Positions 6,071 to 14,812 of a stretch of 64,000 bases of DNA are shown here, one piece after another. This stretch comes from Candidatus Krumholzibacteriota bacterium (GTDB lineage Bacteria > Krumholzibacteriota > Krumholzibacteriia > LZORAL124-64-63). The position numbers were made by a program, and so were the translations under genes. The notes beneath the pieces are model-generated. The model was not told where the DNA came from. It ran no database searches and saw only the letters and a list, made by a program, of their open reading frames with translations. Each line of letters starts with the position of its first letter. The stretch's first letter is position 1. The stretch spans positions 1,656,694 to 1,720,693 of the forward strand of contig JAKLEB010000001.1 of assembly GCA_022711765.1 (NCBI GenBank). The letters run 5' to 3'.

Positions 6071-8695
6071 CTAGACGCCGGCAGCCGGCGCGGGCGCGTT
6101 CGCCAGCGCGGGAATCGCGGTCATGGTCGAGTGGGCGACCCGGATCAGGCCGGCCACGTCGAGGATCAGGGCCACGTTGCCGTTGGACATGATCGCACCG
6201 CCGGCGACTCCCTCGATGTCCTGCATCGACTCGCCGAGGTTCTTGATCACGATCGATTGCTGGCCGAGCAGGTCGTCGGCCAGGAGCCCGATCTTGCGCC
6301 CTTCGTCCTCCACGACGACCACCACGGCGTCGACCGGGTCCTGCTTCGCCGTCTTGACGTTGAAGAGCTGGCCGAGACGGAAGAGCGGCAGGTGCTCGTC
6401 TTCGAACGCGAGCATCTCCCCGCGGTCGAAGACCAGCGCGACGTCGGCGGCGGTCGGCCTGACGAGGCGCACCACCGAGAGGGTCGGCACGATGTAGTGC
6501 TCGGCGCCGCAGCTGACGACCATGCCCTCGATGATCGCCAGGGTCAGGGGCAGCTTGATGCTGAAGATGGAGCCCTGGCCGGGCTCGGACTGGATCTCGC
6601 AGGTTCCGCGCAGTTCCTCGATATTGCGCCGCACCACGTCCATGCCGACGCCGCGACCGGAGATGTCGGTGACCTGTTCGGCCGTCGAGAAGCCGGGCTC
6701 GAAGATCAAGGCGTGGATCTCGCGGTCGGTGAGCAGATCTCCCTCGCGGGCTAGCCCGCGCTCGATCGCCTTCCTGAGGATCTTCTCCTTGGGCAGGCCG
6801 CGGCCGTCGTCCTCGATCTCGATGCAGATGTTGCCGCCCTTGTGGAACGCGCGCAGCTCGATGCGGCCGACCTCAGGCTTGCCGGCGGCGCGGCGCTCGG
6901 CGGCTGTCGGCTCGAGTCCGTGATCGACGGCATTGCGGACCATGTGCACGAGGGGATCGCTGATCCGGTCGACCACGTTCTTGTCGAGCTCGGTGTCCTC
7001 GCCGGCCATCACGAACTCGACCTGGCGGCCGGTCTTCTTCGCGAGGTCGCGCACGAGGCGGGCCATCTTCTGGAACACCGGCCGCACCGGCACCATCCGC
7101 AGCGACATGCCGATCTCCTGCAGCTCGCGGGAGATCTTGTCGAGGTGGTCGAGGTCCTTCGACAGCTTCACCGACATGCTGCGGCGGACCTCGGGGCTCT
7201 GGCTGACCATCGATTCGGCGATGACCATCTCGCCGATGGTTTCGATGAGGCGGTCGAGGCGCTCCGCATCGACCCGCACGGCTTCCTTGACCTTGACCGA
7301 GCCGGCGGCGGCGATGCGGGCGGCCGGTCGATCGGCGCCGGCGTCAGCGTCCTCGGCCCGATCGGCGCGGGCCATTCTCTTCCGCAGGTTCGCCAGCGGC
7401 ACGAAGCCGCTCTTGCCGGCGCGGGACGCGCTAGCCGGCGCCGCAGCGGGTTGAGGGGCCGGTACCAGCTCTGGCTTCGCGGCGGACTCGCGCCGGGGCG
7501 CGCTGAACGGCGCGCCGCACGTCGCCGCGATCAGCCGGGCGATGAGATCGGCAAGCCCCGGCGCCTCGCGCTGATATCCGGTCGCGGCCAGAGCCTCGAC
7601 CACGCCTTCGACCAGCCGCTTCATCATGTCGACCGACTCGAAGACGAGGTCCATGGCGCTGCCGCGCAGGTCGAGCTCGCCCTTGCGGGCCATGTCGAGC
7701 AGGTTCTCGGCCTTGTGCGCGAGCTCCTGGATGTGGTCCAGCTCGGCGAAGCCGGCGAGGCCCTTGATCGTGTGGAAGGCGCGAAACACCGCGTTGAGAG
7801 CTTCCATCGCGCGCGGATCGGCTTCGATCGCCAGCAGGTGCGCCTCGGAGGCATCGAGGTGGTCGCCCGCCTCGGAGATGAAGTCCTGGAGAAGCCCGAC
7901 GTCGCCCTCGCGCAGGTTCTTGCCGGTGTAGTCGGGCAGTTCGACCGCGGGCAATTCGACGAGCGGACCGGTGACCTCGTCGTTCGCGACGGGACCGCGG
8001 AGCCGGTCCCGCAGCTCCGCCGCGGCGGTCGGCTCCGGCCCCTGGCGGGCCAGGTACCGGAAGCAGGCCTGCAGCCAGTCCATGACGGCCAGCAGCCGGT
8101 CGGCGCACGCGTCCGGCGATTCGGCCAGGATCATGTCCTCGGTGGCGTGGCAGACGTCCGCCACGGCGGTCAATCCGAGCAGGCCGGCCTCGCCCTTGAG
8201 CGTGTGGAACCACCGCTTGAGCTCTTCCATCGCCTCGCCGTCGGCGTGCTGTTCGCACAGGAGAATCAACTTCTCGATGTCACCGCTGGCGTCGGACTGG
8301 CGGCCGAGGAACTCCGTCACGATGGCTTCGTCGACCAGGGGCGAGAGGACCAGGCCGTTGTCGGAGGTGGCCGCGTTCCCGGGGGGCGCGGCCGGCGCCG
8401 GCGGTTCGACCGCTCTGGGCGGATGCGCGAGAGACTCCTGGAGCGCCTCGATCGACTGGCTCACCGACGCGATCACCGCCGACCCGACGGCGCCCCGGCC
8501 GGCGGCGTCCGCGACGAGCGATGCCGCGTTGCCGGCCGTGACCGCTTCGGCGACCCGGCCCGCCTCGCGCAGTCCCGCCGCGAGTTCGTCGAGCTGGCGA
8601 CCGATCTCGGCGACGCCCGCCGCGTCCTTCGGATCGAGCAGCACCATGCCCTGGGCAATTTCTTCCACGTGGACCTGGACATCCATGATCGTCAT
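6071..8695 (-). CDS. cheA: CheA, chemotaxis histidine kinase with two Hpt domains
   Basis: An 874-residue kinase that phosphorylates CheY and CheB. In order: an N-terminal helical region of about 115 residues with no family I recognise; Hpt domain 1 with H164 (WFHTLKGEAG); Hpt domain 2 with H308 (AFHTIKGLAG); a basic Ala-rich linker; the dimerisation helices; the ATPase domain with N box (RNAVDHGLE), DDGRGL and GRGVGMDVV; and a C-terminal CheW-like regulatory domain. A typical CheA has one Hpt and a P2 CheY-binding domain; here there are two Hpt domains and no clear P2. The ATG at 8695 was chosen for its AGAGGTGG ribosome site; the longer frame lacks one. First gene of the minus-strand operon. 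Confidence 0.95.
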   Translation of the reverse strand: MTIMDVQVHVEEIAQGMVLLDPKDAAGVAEIGRQLDELAAGLREAGRVAEAVTAGNAASLVADAAGRGAVGSAVIASVSQSIEALQESLAHPPRAVEPPAPAAPPGNAATSDNGLVLSPLVDEAIVTEFLGRQSDASGDIEKLILLCEQHADGEAMEELKRWFHTLKGEAGLLGLTAVADVCHATEDMILAESPDACADRLLAVMDWLQACFRYLARQGPEPTAAAELRDRLRGPVANDEVTGPLVELPAVELPDYTGKNLREGDVGLLQDFISEAGDHLDASEAHLLAIEADPRAMEALNAVFRAFHTIKGLAGFAELDHIQELAHKAENLLDMARKGELDLRGSAMDLVFESVDMMKRLVEGVVEALAATGYQREAPGLADLIARLIAATCGAPFSAPRRESAAKPELVPAPQPAAAPASASRAGKSGFVPLANLRKRMARADRAEDADAGADRPAARIAAAGSVKVKEAVRVDAERLDRLIETIGEMVIAESMVSQSPEVRRSMSVKLSKDLDHLDKISRELQEIGMSLRMVPVRPVFQKMARLVRDLAKKTGRQVEFVMAGEDTELDKNVVDRISDPLVHMVRNAVDHGLEPTAAERRAAGKPEVGRIELRAFHKGGNICIEIEDDGRGLPKEKILRKAIERGLAREGDLLTDREIHALIFEPGFSTAEQVTDISGRGVGMDVVRRNIEELRGTCEIQSEPGQGSIFSIKLPLTLAIIEGMVVSCGAEHYIVPTLSVVRLVRPTAADVALVFDRGEMLAFEDEHLPLFRLGQLFNVKTAKQDPVDAVVVVVEDEGRKIGLLADDLLGQQSIVIKNLGESMQDIEGVAGGAIMSNGNVALILDVAGLIRVAHSTMTAIPALANAPAPAAGV

Positions 8696-8957
8696 GTGCC
8701 ACCTCTGGGTCGTCCGAACGGTGGTCCCGCGGCGACTCGCAGTCGCTGGAGGCCTGCAGCCGCATGGCTTGCCTCCACCGCCGCGCGCGGCCGGCCATGG
8801 CAAAATCGCAAGCAACGTGCCTGAATCGCCCGCTCGAAACGAATTCCGATTTCGGGAATCCCGGGCTGAATGACCGAGGATCTGGCCGATCAGGGCAGGC
8901 GCGATCGCGGCCAGGGGGTGCCGATCGCGGGGACGAGGATCCTTGCGAGTGCGCAGA

Positions 8958-9587
8958 TCAATCGCCGATCACCCGGCGCGATCCTGACCACCGGACTCGC
9001 CACCAGGGGTCGTCGAGCGAGTCCTCTCGGACCGGCTCTCCGGAGCGCGGCGCGTGCACGAATCGACCCGCACCCAGGTAGACCCCGACGTGCGAGGCTC
9101 CGCTGCCATAGGGTTCGAAGAACACCAGGTCGCCGGGCCGGAGCTGATCGGACCCGATGGCCTTGCCGACCAGCTTCTGTTCGTCGGCCCGCCGGGGCAG
9201 CTCCAGGCCGACACACCCATAGGTCCACCGCACGAGGCCGCTGCAGTCGAACCCCCCCCTGGGATCCCCGCCTCCCCATCGATACGGCTGGCCGACCTGC
9301 TCGCGCGCCAGGCTCGCGGCCTGGACTCCGAGCTGCAGCCCGATCCTGGTCGGCGGCGCGGTCGGGACGGACGCTGGCGGACCGCCGTCGCGCGGGCGAG
9401 AGTCCGGCGAACCGATCAGGCCGCCGGAGCCGCGGGGCTGCGGCGCGGCGTGCGACGCCACGCCGTCGCCCGCCGGGGCCAACGACCATGGCGGGGGCTG
9501 GCGCAGGACGCGTTTCGGAGCGCAACCGACCAGAACGGGCAGGCAGGCGGCGGCCACGACGACGCGGATGAAGAGGCGCGACGGCAA
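8958..9587 (-). CDS. NlpC/P60-family cell-wall endopeptidase lipoprotein
   Basis: A 209-residue lipoprotein. A signal peptide ends in the lipobox LVGC (lipidated C22), followed by a Pro- and Ser-rich linker to about residue 85 and an NlpC/P60 domain with the catalytic C115 (DCSGLVRW), H166 (SHVGVYLG) and third residue H178 (FVHAP). The family cleaves peptide cross-bridges of peptidoglycan, so it probably acts in the periplasm on the wall. The start is a TTG, chosen because GGAGGAG lies 5-6 bases before it and it gives a complete signal peptide. It is divergent from the RNA methyltransferase gene at 9667. Confidence 0.88.
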   Translation of the reverse strand: MPSRLFIRVVVAAACLPVLVGCAPKRVLRQPPPWSLAPAGDGVASHAAPQPRGSGGLIGSPDSRPRDGGPPASVPTAPPTRIGLQLGVQAASLAREQVGQPYRWGGGDPRGGFDCSGLVRWTYGCVGLELPRRADEQKLVGKAIGSDQLRPGDLVFFEPYGSGASHVGVYLGAGRFVHAPRSGEPVREDSLDDPWWRVRWSGSRRVIGD

Positions 9588-9631
9588 GATCTCCTCCGGG
9601 CTCGGGGCGATCGCGATCTTGCGCTAGACGC

Positions 9632-9660
9632 TGGCCTCGATGCAAGTCGAATGCTAGAGT
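9632..9660 (+). promoter_or_regulatory. Candidate promoter giving a leaderless transcript
   Basis: TGGCCT at 9632-9637, a 17-base spacer and TAGAGT at 9655-9660. A start 7 bases after the -10 box falls on base 9667, the A of the ATG of the RNA methyltransferase gene. No Shine-Dalgarno sequence precedes that ATG, which agrees with a leaderless message. The -35 box is weak. Confidence 0.35.
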
Positions 9661-9666
9661 AGCGCG

Positions 9667-10989
9667 ATGGACAAGCCGGCCGAAACCACGATCGAACTGG
9701 TGATCGACAAGCTCGTCACCGGCGGCAGAGGCCTCGGGCGGCACGAGGGCCAGGCGATCTTCGTGCCTCGCACCGCGCCCGGCGACCGCGTCCGCGTCCG
9801 ACCGTCCCGTTCCCACAAGGGATACCGGGAAGCGGACCTGCTGGAGGTCCTCGCGGCGGGCCCGGGGCGTCACCCGGCGCCATGTCCCCACTACGAACGG
9901 TGCGGCGGCTGCGATCTGCAGCACCTCGACGAGCAGACCCAGGCCGCGGCCCGGCGCGACATCCTGCTGGACTGCTTGGGGCGGCTGGGAAACCTCGACG
10001 TCTCCGGTTGCCTCGACGAGGCCGACGCCGGACCTGCCTTCGGATATCGCAACCGCCTGCGGCTGACGGCCCACCCGACCGGGCCCTATGGCCTGAAACG
10101 GAGCGGCACTCGCGAGGTCGTACCGCTCGACGTATGCCCCATCATGGCGCCTCCGTTCACCGAGACGGTCCTGCCCTGGCTGCGGTTTTTGCCCCCGGTC
10201 GACCAGATCGTGGTGCGCCTGGACGGCCGGGGAGGTTGGCTCGTGTCGCTCTACGGCCCCGTCGCCAGGCAGCGCGCGCTCAAGCGGCTGCTGGCCGAGA
10301 CTCCGGACGGCGGTGAACCGGTGGCCGGCCTCCAGGGCGTCTTGCTGAACAACCGGCCCCAGTGGGGTCGCATGTACCTGATCCTCCACGTGGCGGGACA
10401 CAAGTTCCGCGTCTCGCATCAGAGCTTCTTCCAGGGCAACCTCGCCGCCGCCGAGGCCGCGCTCCGCACGGTCCGCAGCTGGCTCGAGGCCGACCACCCG
10501 GCCGGCGGGGATCTCGCAGACCTCTACGGCGGCGTCGGCCTGTTCACCCTCGGGCTGGCCGACCGTTTCGATCGGATCCTCTGCGTGGACTCCGACCCCT
10601 CGGCGGCCCTCGACGCCCGCGAGAACGTCCGCCGCGAACCTGCGGCTCGCGACAAGGCGGTGATCCGCGAGGGAGCGGTCCAGGCCGTCCTCGCGGATCC
10701 GGACGTCCGCGCCTCCCTCGCCTGGGAGCGCGCGTGTGTGGTCGTAGACCCCCCGCGCGCCGGTCTCGGCAAGCCGGTGCTCGCGGCGCTCGCCGAGATC
10801 AGACCGCGATCGGTGATGTACCTGAGCTGCGACCCCGCCACGCTGGCCCGCGACTGCGCCGCGCTCGTCGCCGGCGGCTACCAAGTGCGCCGGGTGCGTC
10901 CGGTCGCCATGTTCCCCCAGAGCTCCCACGTGGAAACGCTTGTTCATTTGGCACGCGAATCGCTAGAATACCCCGGCCGACTCTCCTGA
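9667..10989 (+). CDS. TrmA/RlmD-family 5-methyluridine RNA methyltransferase
   Basis: A 440-residue SAM-dependent enzyme that makes m5U in tRNA or 23S rRNA. Residues 1-62 form a TRAM RNA-binding domain (GRGLGRHEGQAIFVP). Four cysteines typical of the [4Fe-4S] cluster of RlmC/RlmD types are present: C73, C79, C82 (CGGC) and C157 (VCPIM). The SAM motif is DLYGGVGLFTLGLA, and the catalytic end is VVDPPRAGL followed by the nucleophile C388 (YLSCDPATLARD). The cluster cysteines favour an RlmD-like rRNA enzyme over TrmA, but the substrate cannot be fixed from sequence. It may be translated from a leaderless message. Confidence 0.88.
   Translation: MDKPAETTIELVIDKLVTGGRGLGRHEGQAIFVPRTAPGDRVRVRPSRSHKGYREADLLEVLAAGPGRHPAPCPHYERCGGCDLQHLDEQTQAAARRDILLDCLGRLGNLDVSGCLDEADAGPAFGYRNRLRLTAHPTGPYGLKRSGTREVVPLDVCPIMAPPFTETVLPWLRFLPPVDQIVVRLDGRGGWLVSLYGPVARQRALKRLLAETPDGGEPVAGLQGVLLNNRPQWGRMYLILHVAGHKFRVSHQSFFQGNLAAAEAALRTVRSWLEADHPAGGDLADLYGGVGLFTLGLADRFDRILCVDSDPSAALDARENVRREPAARDKAVIREGAVQAVLADPDVRASLAWERACVVVDPPRAGLGKPVLAALAEIRPRSVMYLSCDPATLARDCAALVAGGYQVRRVRPVAMFPQSSHVETLVHLARESLEYPGRLS
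10940..10969 (+). promoter_or_regulatory. Promoter inside the end of the methyltransferase gene, for the lipoprotein gene
   Basis: TTGTTC at 10940-10945, an 18-base spacer and TAGAAT at 10964-10969, preceded by CGC. The expected start is near 10976, about 74 bases before the ATG at 11050. It lies within the last codons of the upstream gene. Confidence 0.45.
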
Positions 10990-11049
10990 CCGCGCGGCGA
11001 TCGCGACCCCGTCGGCGCGGCAGGCCAACCCCGTCCCGGAGGCACCGCA

Positions 11050-12687
11050 ATGCGTCGTTTCCTTTTCGTGAGCCTGCTCGTCATCGGCGTCGCTCTGGTG
11101 GGATGCAGCGACGACGACGAGGATGTGACCCAGCCACCCACGCCCGAGGAGCAAGCGCAGGCCGAAGCCACGGCGACGGCGGCGCTCGGCGACCTCGTCG
11201 ACGCGATGGAGGAGGCGATGTCGGGCGGCCTGGATCCCGACGCGCTCATGGACATGGACATGGATCCGTTCACCGACGGGGCCGACGATGCGCTCGACCT
11301 CGATCCCGACTGCGTGACAGCGCATTTCCTGATGGCCGTCTGCGAGTTCATCCTGATGGCTCAGGACGAGGAACTGGCGGCGTGGCTGGACGCGGTCGAG
11401 GACGAGTTCGGCGACCTCGGCAGCGGCTTCGCCCTGCAGCTCTCGCCGCTGCGGCAATTCCAGCTCTTCCAGGGCGGACTGCTCGGCCGCAGCTTCGCGA
11501 TCATGAGCCGGGCGCCGCTCGCGCTGCCGCCTGCCGAGCTGTCGCTGGCGCCCCGGAGCGCCGACAAGGCCGACGGTCCCCTGATCCGCCAGCTGCAGAC
11601 CATCGTCCACGACCGTCTGCTGCCGGCCACCGCGAGCATCGCCAATCACCTGGGCGTGGTCGAAGACCATCCGGATTGGCGGATCCTGATCATCGACGAG
11701 GCGGCGGAACCGGACACCAGCGAGTTCGACGTCGGCGAGGTCTACGTGCTGGACGCCTGCGTCCGCGCCCTCCGCTCGGGTCTGCTGGTGGCGACGGCCT
11801 ACGACGTCGAGGTCGCCCCCGAGGGCGACTACTCCTGGATCACCGACCAGCTCACCTATTACGGCTACACCGACTACGAAGTCGTCCCCGGGGACGAGAA
11901 CGGGAACTATCTGATCATCCACGACGACCAGGAAGTGTCCGCGCGAAGGGCCGAGGCCTTCATCGGCGAGGTGGCGGGCCTGCTCCAAGAGGACAGCGAT
12001 TTCCTCACGCTGTGGACCGACCCCTGGTCCGGCGCCAGCGCTCTCGAGGACGGGTACGGCGAGATGGGCGAGCTCCTCGGCAAGCTGGAGGCCGCCTACG
12101 AGTTCATCAACGACGAAGAGGACGACCAGGCTGACGACATCATCAGTCAGCTGGCGATGGCGGAGCTGGACTCCGCGATCGCGGACCTCGGCGAGGGCCT
12201 GCCCGAGTGGATCGGCACCTGGGAGACGATCCCCGACGTCATCGACTGGGTCGAGGAGGTCATGGACGGTCCGTACACCATCCCGGTGGAGCTCGAGCCG
12301 GAGGTGACGTTCGACCTCGTCGTGGACATCTCGGCCCTCTTCCTGGAGCCGGTCGACGACTGGAAGACGAAGCTCCCGTATCACGAATTCCTGGCGTTCG
12401 AGCAGTGGGCGACGTTCGTCGGGCCCATCGACACCGACTTCATCCCCTGGAACCCCGCCTGGCCCTTCGACCTGACCGTGGCGGGCGAGCAGGTTTCCAT
12501 CCCGAACATCAGCTACTACAAGTACGTCGGCGAGGAATGGGACATCGCGAGCCCGTTCAGGTTCCTGGACGGCGAAGACGGCGATCCGATCGAGGAAGGC
12601 TTCCCCTATTTCCCGGACTACACGTTCGGAGGTCTGTTCCCCGAGATGAACCGCGACGCCTGGCTGACGCTGCTCGAGGTCGAATGA
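11050..12687 (+). CDS. Large acidic lipoprotein of unknown function
   Basis: A 545-residue protein. The signal peptide ends in LVGC with the lipidated Cys at 19, followed by a run of acidic residues (SDDDED) and a Thr/Pro/Glu linker. The acidic start after the Cys and the Gram-negative setting suggest an envelope lipoprotein, but sorting rules in this lineage are not known. The body is rich in Asp, Glu and Leu; residues about 35-110 (VDAMEEAMSGGLDPDALM region, then a stretch describing helices) look like TPR-type helices, and the C-terminal 120 residues are rich in Trp, Pro and aromatic residues. I recognise no family. A good ribosome site (CGGAGGCACC) precedes the ATG and a strong hairpin follows the stop. 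It is probably a single-gene unit. Confidence 0.8.
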   Translation: MRRFLFVSLLVIGVALVGCSDDDEDVTQPPTPEEQAQAEATATAALGDLVDAMEEAMSGGLDPDALMDMDMDPFTDGADDALDLDPDCVTAHFLMAVCEFILMAQDEELAAWLDAVEDEFGDLGSGFALQLSPLRQFQLFQGGLLGRSFAIMSRAPLALPPAELSLAPRSADKADGPLIRQLQTIVHDRLLPATASIANHLGVVEDHPDWRILIIDEAAEPDTSEFDVGEVYVLDACVRALRSGLLVATAYDVEVAPEGDYSWITDQLTYYGYTDYEVVPGDENGNYLIIHDDQEVSARRAEAFIGEVAGLLQEDSDFLTLWTDPWSGASALEDGYGEMGELLGKLEAAYEFINDEEDDQADDIISQLAMAELDSAIADLGEGLPEWIGTWETIPDVIDWVEEVMDGPYTIPVELEPEVTFDLVVDISALFLEPVDDWKTKLPYHEFLAFEQWATFVGPIDTDFIPWNPAWPFDLTVAGEQVSIPNISYYKYVGEEWDIASPFRFLDGEDGDPIEEGFPYFPDYTFGGLFPEMNRDAWLTLLEVE

Positions 12688-12713
12688 TCGCTCGGACCTG
12701 AACAGTCGTTACT

Positions 12714-12741
12714 CGCGGGCGCCGTACCAGCGGCGCCCGCG
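12714..12741 (+). terminator. Hairpin terminator after the acidic lipoprotein gene
   Basis: A perfect 11-bp inverted repeat, CGCGGGCGCCG at 12714-12724 and CGGCGCCCGCG at 12731-12741, with a 6-base loop, 27 bases after the stop. The trailing T-tract is poor (ACCTTATC), so termination efficiency is uncertain. Confidence 0.6.
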
Positions 12742-12835
12742 ACCTTATCGAGGTTGATTCCCAGACTGCCGCTGATCTCATAACTTATTGATATTCAAAT
12801 AATTACCACTACCAACTGAACGATGAGAATTATCA

Positions 12836-12865
12836 TTGAAATTTTTATTAGTCAATTTCTATAAC
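12836..12865 (+). promoter_or_regulatory. Promoter of the GYWKNH secreted-protein gene
   Basis: TTGAAA at 12836-12841, an 18-base spacer and TATAAC at 12860-12865, inside an unusually AT-rich island (about 12770-12875) in otherwise GC-rich DNA. The expected start near 12872 gives a leader of about 60 bases with GGAGG at 12917-12921 before the ATG at 12934. Confidence 0.5.
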
Positions 12866-12933
12866 ATCTGGTAACATGTTTCCCATCGATTCGCGTATCG
12901 GACCGACCAAACCCGTGGAGGAACCAAGACACC

Positions 12934-13743
12934 ATGAAAACGACAACCGTGTTTCTCGCCCTCTCGCTCGCGCTCGCCGGCGCGGCGCAGGCGACTCACC
13001 TGATCGCCCTCGAAGGTTCCGCCGATTGTGACGGCTGGAGCCTCAACGGCGTCGTCCGGTTCGGCTCGGCCGTGTCGGAAGTGACGATCACCTACAACGT
13101 GGATCTCGTCCAGGACCAGGTCGTCGTCCTCAACGCCACGGCGTCTTTCCCCGTGACGACCGATGCGCCCTGGCAGGAAGTGCCGTTCGTGGCGTCGGGG
13201 ACCTGGGGCGAGGACCTGTGCGGTACCTACGTCGTCAACGGCAGCGCCACGATGACGTACCCCGGCTTCGAGGAGACGATGACGTTCACCACGCCCGAGC
13301 TGGTCTGCGATTGCCCGCCGCCGCCGGATGAGGGCTGCTACCGGACGCCGGGCTACTGGAAGAACCACGACTGGCCGGTCGAGGGCCTGACCATCGGCGG
13401 CGTTGCCATGACCCGCGACGAGCTCATGGCGATCCTCTGGGCGCCGGTGGGCGGCGATGCGACCGTGATCCTCGCCAAGCACCTGATCGCCGCCAAGCTC
13501 AACGTGATCGCCGGCGGCGACGCAGGCATCCAGGACGTGATCGACGATGCCGACGCGTTCCTCGTCGAACACCCGGTGGGCAGCAGACCCAGCGGCGCCG
13601 ACAAGGACGAGGCGCTCGCCCTGAAGGACGAGCTCGTGGCGTACAACGAGCAGGGCTGCCCGGGCGACGACACCGACTATGGCGACAAGGCGGCGTCGGT
13701 CGAGAGCAGATCCTGGAGCGACGTCAAGTCGCTGTACCGCTGA
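12934..13743 (+). CDS. Secreted GYWKNH-domain protein with SWS-x-VK tail
   Basis: A 269-residue secreted protein. A clean signal peptide is cut after AAQA (residue 20). Residues 21-125 are beta-rich with paired Cys; residues 137-250 form a domain opening with GYWKNH (140-145) and containing LAKHLIAAKLNV, seen in many secreted bacterial proteins but of unknown role. The last residues, SRSWSDVKSLYR, closely match the tail of the secreted protein at 45357-46076 (QSWSAVKELFD) although the two proteins are otherwise unlike. It has its own AT-rich promoter and a hairpin after the stop, so it is a free-standing gene. Likely extracellular or cell-surface. Confidence 0.8.
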   Translation: MKTTTVFLALSLALAGAAQATHLIALEGSADCDGWSLNGVVRFGSAVSEVTITYNVDLVQDQVVVLNATASFPVTTDAPWQEVPFVASGTWGEDLCGTYVVNGSATMTYPGFEETMTFTTPELVCDCPPPPDEGCYRTPGYWKNHDWPVEGLTIGGVAMTRDELMAILWAPVGGDATVILAKHLIAAKLNVIAGGDAGIQDVIDDADAFLVEHPVGSRPSGADKDEALALKDELVAYNEQGCPGDDTDYGDKAASVESRSWSDVKSLYR

Positions 13744-13763
13744 TCTGGAGTGACCTTGAGTCA

Positions 13764-13794
13764 AGGGCCGCCTTCGCGTCGCGGAGGCGGCCCT
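13764..13794 (+). terminator. Hairpin terminator after the GYWKNH gene
   Basis: A 10-bp perfect inverted repeat, AGGGCCGCCT at 13764-13773 and AGGCGGCCCT at 13785-13794, with an 11-base loop, starting 20 bases after the stop. The following bases are GATCGTTCC, so the T-tract is weak. Confidence 0.55.
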
Positions 13795-13870
13795 GATCGT
13801 TCCCGGTCGTGACGCGGACGGCCGGAGGCGGCGGGCGGGCGGCGAGCACCTACCTGCGGCGATTTTGCGA

Positions 13871-13909
13871 ATACGCTGGCAATCGAGCGGAACTTGTCGA
13901 TACGCTGGC
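13871..13909. repeat. Short direct repeat upstream of the parvulin gene
   Basis: ATACGCTGGC occurs at 13871-13880 and 13900-13909, 29 bases apart, in the 234-base gap before the parvulin gene. No promoter or binding site is recognised in it; it may be chance. Confidence 0.3.
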
Positions 13910-13977
13910 GATTCAAAGCTGCACCTGAAGGCGCGGGCAGCGCCTGCCACTCGGTACCCCTGACGGCCCGCGAGGCG

Positions 13978-14790
13978 ATGACTCCACCGCGCGTACCCAT
14001 CCGCCAGTTGCCCGTCGCGACCGGTCTCGTCCTGGCCGCGGCGATCAACCTGCTCGCCAGTTGCGGCCAAGGCGACGAACCCGGCGATCCGGACGCGGCC
14101 GCCCCTGGCCGGCGCGCCGCTCCGGCCGCCCCGGACACCAGCGAGATCGCGGCGAGCCACATCCTCGTCGCCTGGACGGGCGCCCGCGACTGTCCGCGCG
14201 GCCTCCAGCGCACGCGCGACGAGGCCGAGCAGCGCGCTCGGCGCATCGCCGTGCTGCTGAGATCCGGTCGCGGCGAGTTCGGCGAGATGGCCCGCCAGTA
14301 TTCCGACGACGCCACGGCCGACCGCAACGGCGGCTACCTGGGCGTCTTCCGGCGCGGCCAGATGGACCCGGCCTTCGAATCCCTGGTCGGCTCCCTCGCC
14401 ATCGGTCAGGTCGGCGGCCCGGTGGCGACTCCCTACGGCTGGCATGTCGTGCGCCGGGAACAAGTCCGCAAGGTCCGGATCCATCACCTCCTGATCTCGT
14501 ACCGCAAAGCCGCGCAGGCTGCGCCGAACGTCAAGCGGGACCGGGACGAGGCGGCCCGCATCGCGCAGGCCCTGCGCGCGAAGATCGACCAGGAGGGCGC
14601 CGACCCCTGCGTGCTGGCCGCCCAGTTCTCGGACGATCCGCAGAACCGACGCGTCTGCGGCGATCTGGGCTGGATCGAGCCGGGGCTCCTCGAGCCGGCG
14701 GCCGAGGAAGCCGTCTTCGCGCTCGTTCCCGGCGATGTCTCGCCGGTGGTCGAATCCGTCTACGGATTCCATATCTTCTGGCGGGACTGA
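13978..14790 (+). CDS. Double-parvulin peptidyl-prolyl isomerase lipoprotein
   Basis: A 270-residue lipoprotein foldase. The signal peptide ends in the lipobox LLASC (C29). Two rotamase (parvulin, PpiC-type) domains follow: about residues 55-165, with SHILV, YSDDATADRNGGYLG and YGWHVV, and about 168-270, with HHLLISY, FSDDPQNRRVCGDLGW and YGFHIFW. Such enzymes help fold outer-membrane and secreted proteins, which are abundant in this window. I chose the ATG at 13978 because it begins the signal peptide; an upstream in-frame ATG at 13894 adds 28 residues with no signal character. It overlaps nothing and is followed after 22 bases by the SpoU methyltransferase. Confidence 0.87.
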   Translation: MTPPRVPIRQLPVATGLVLAAAINLLASCGQGDEPGDPDAAAPGRRAAPAAPDTSEIAASHILVAWTGARDCPRGLQRTRDEAEQRARRIAVLLRSGRGEFGEMARQYSDDATADRNGGYLGVFRRGQMDPAFESLVGSLAIGQVGGPVATPYGWHVVRREQVRKVRIHHLLISYRKAAQAAPNVKRDRDEAARIAQALRAKIDQEGADPCVLAAQFSDDPQNRRVCGDLGWIEPGLLEPAAEEAVFALVPGDVSPVVESVYGFHIFWRD

Positions 14791-14812
14791 TCCGCCGGAC
14801 GGGCTGAGGATC

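Noticed and set aside
8840..8870. Sigma-54 promoter or palindromic operator before the NlpC/P60 lipoprotein region (AATTCCGATTTCGGGAAT)
   Set aside because: No GG-N10-GC spacing was found on either strand, and the inverted repeat is imperfect and short.
8890..10947. A minus-strand open frame of 685 residues
   Set aside because: It is antisense to the RNA methyltransferase, which has full family motifs, and it runs in another frame through the NlpC/P60 lipoprotein gene.
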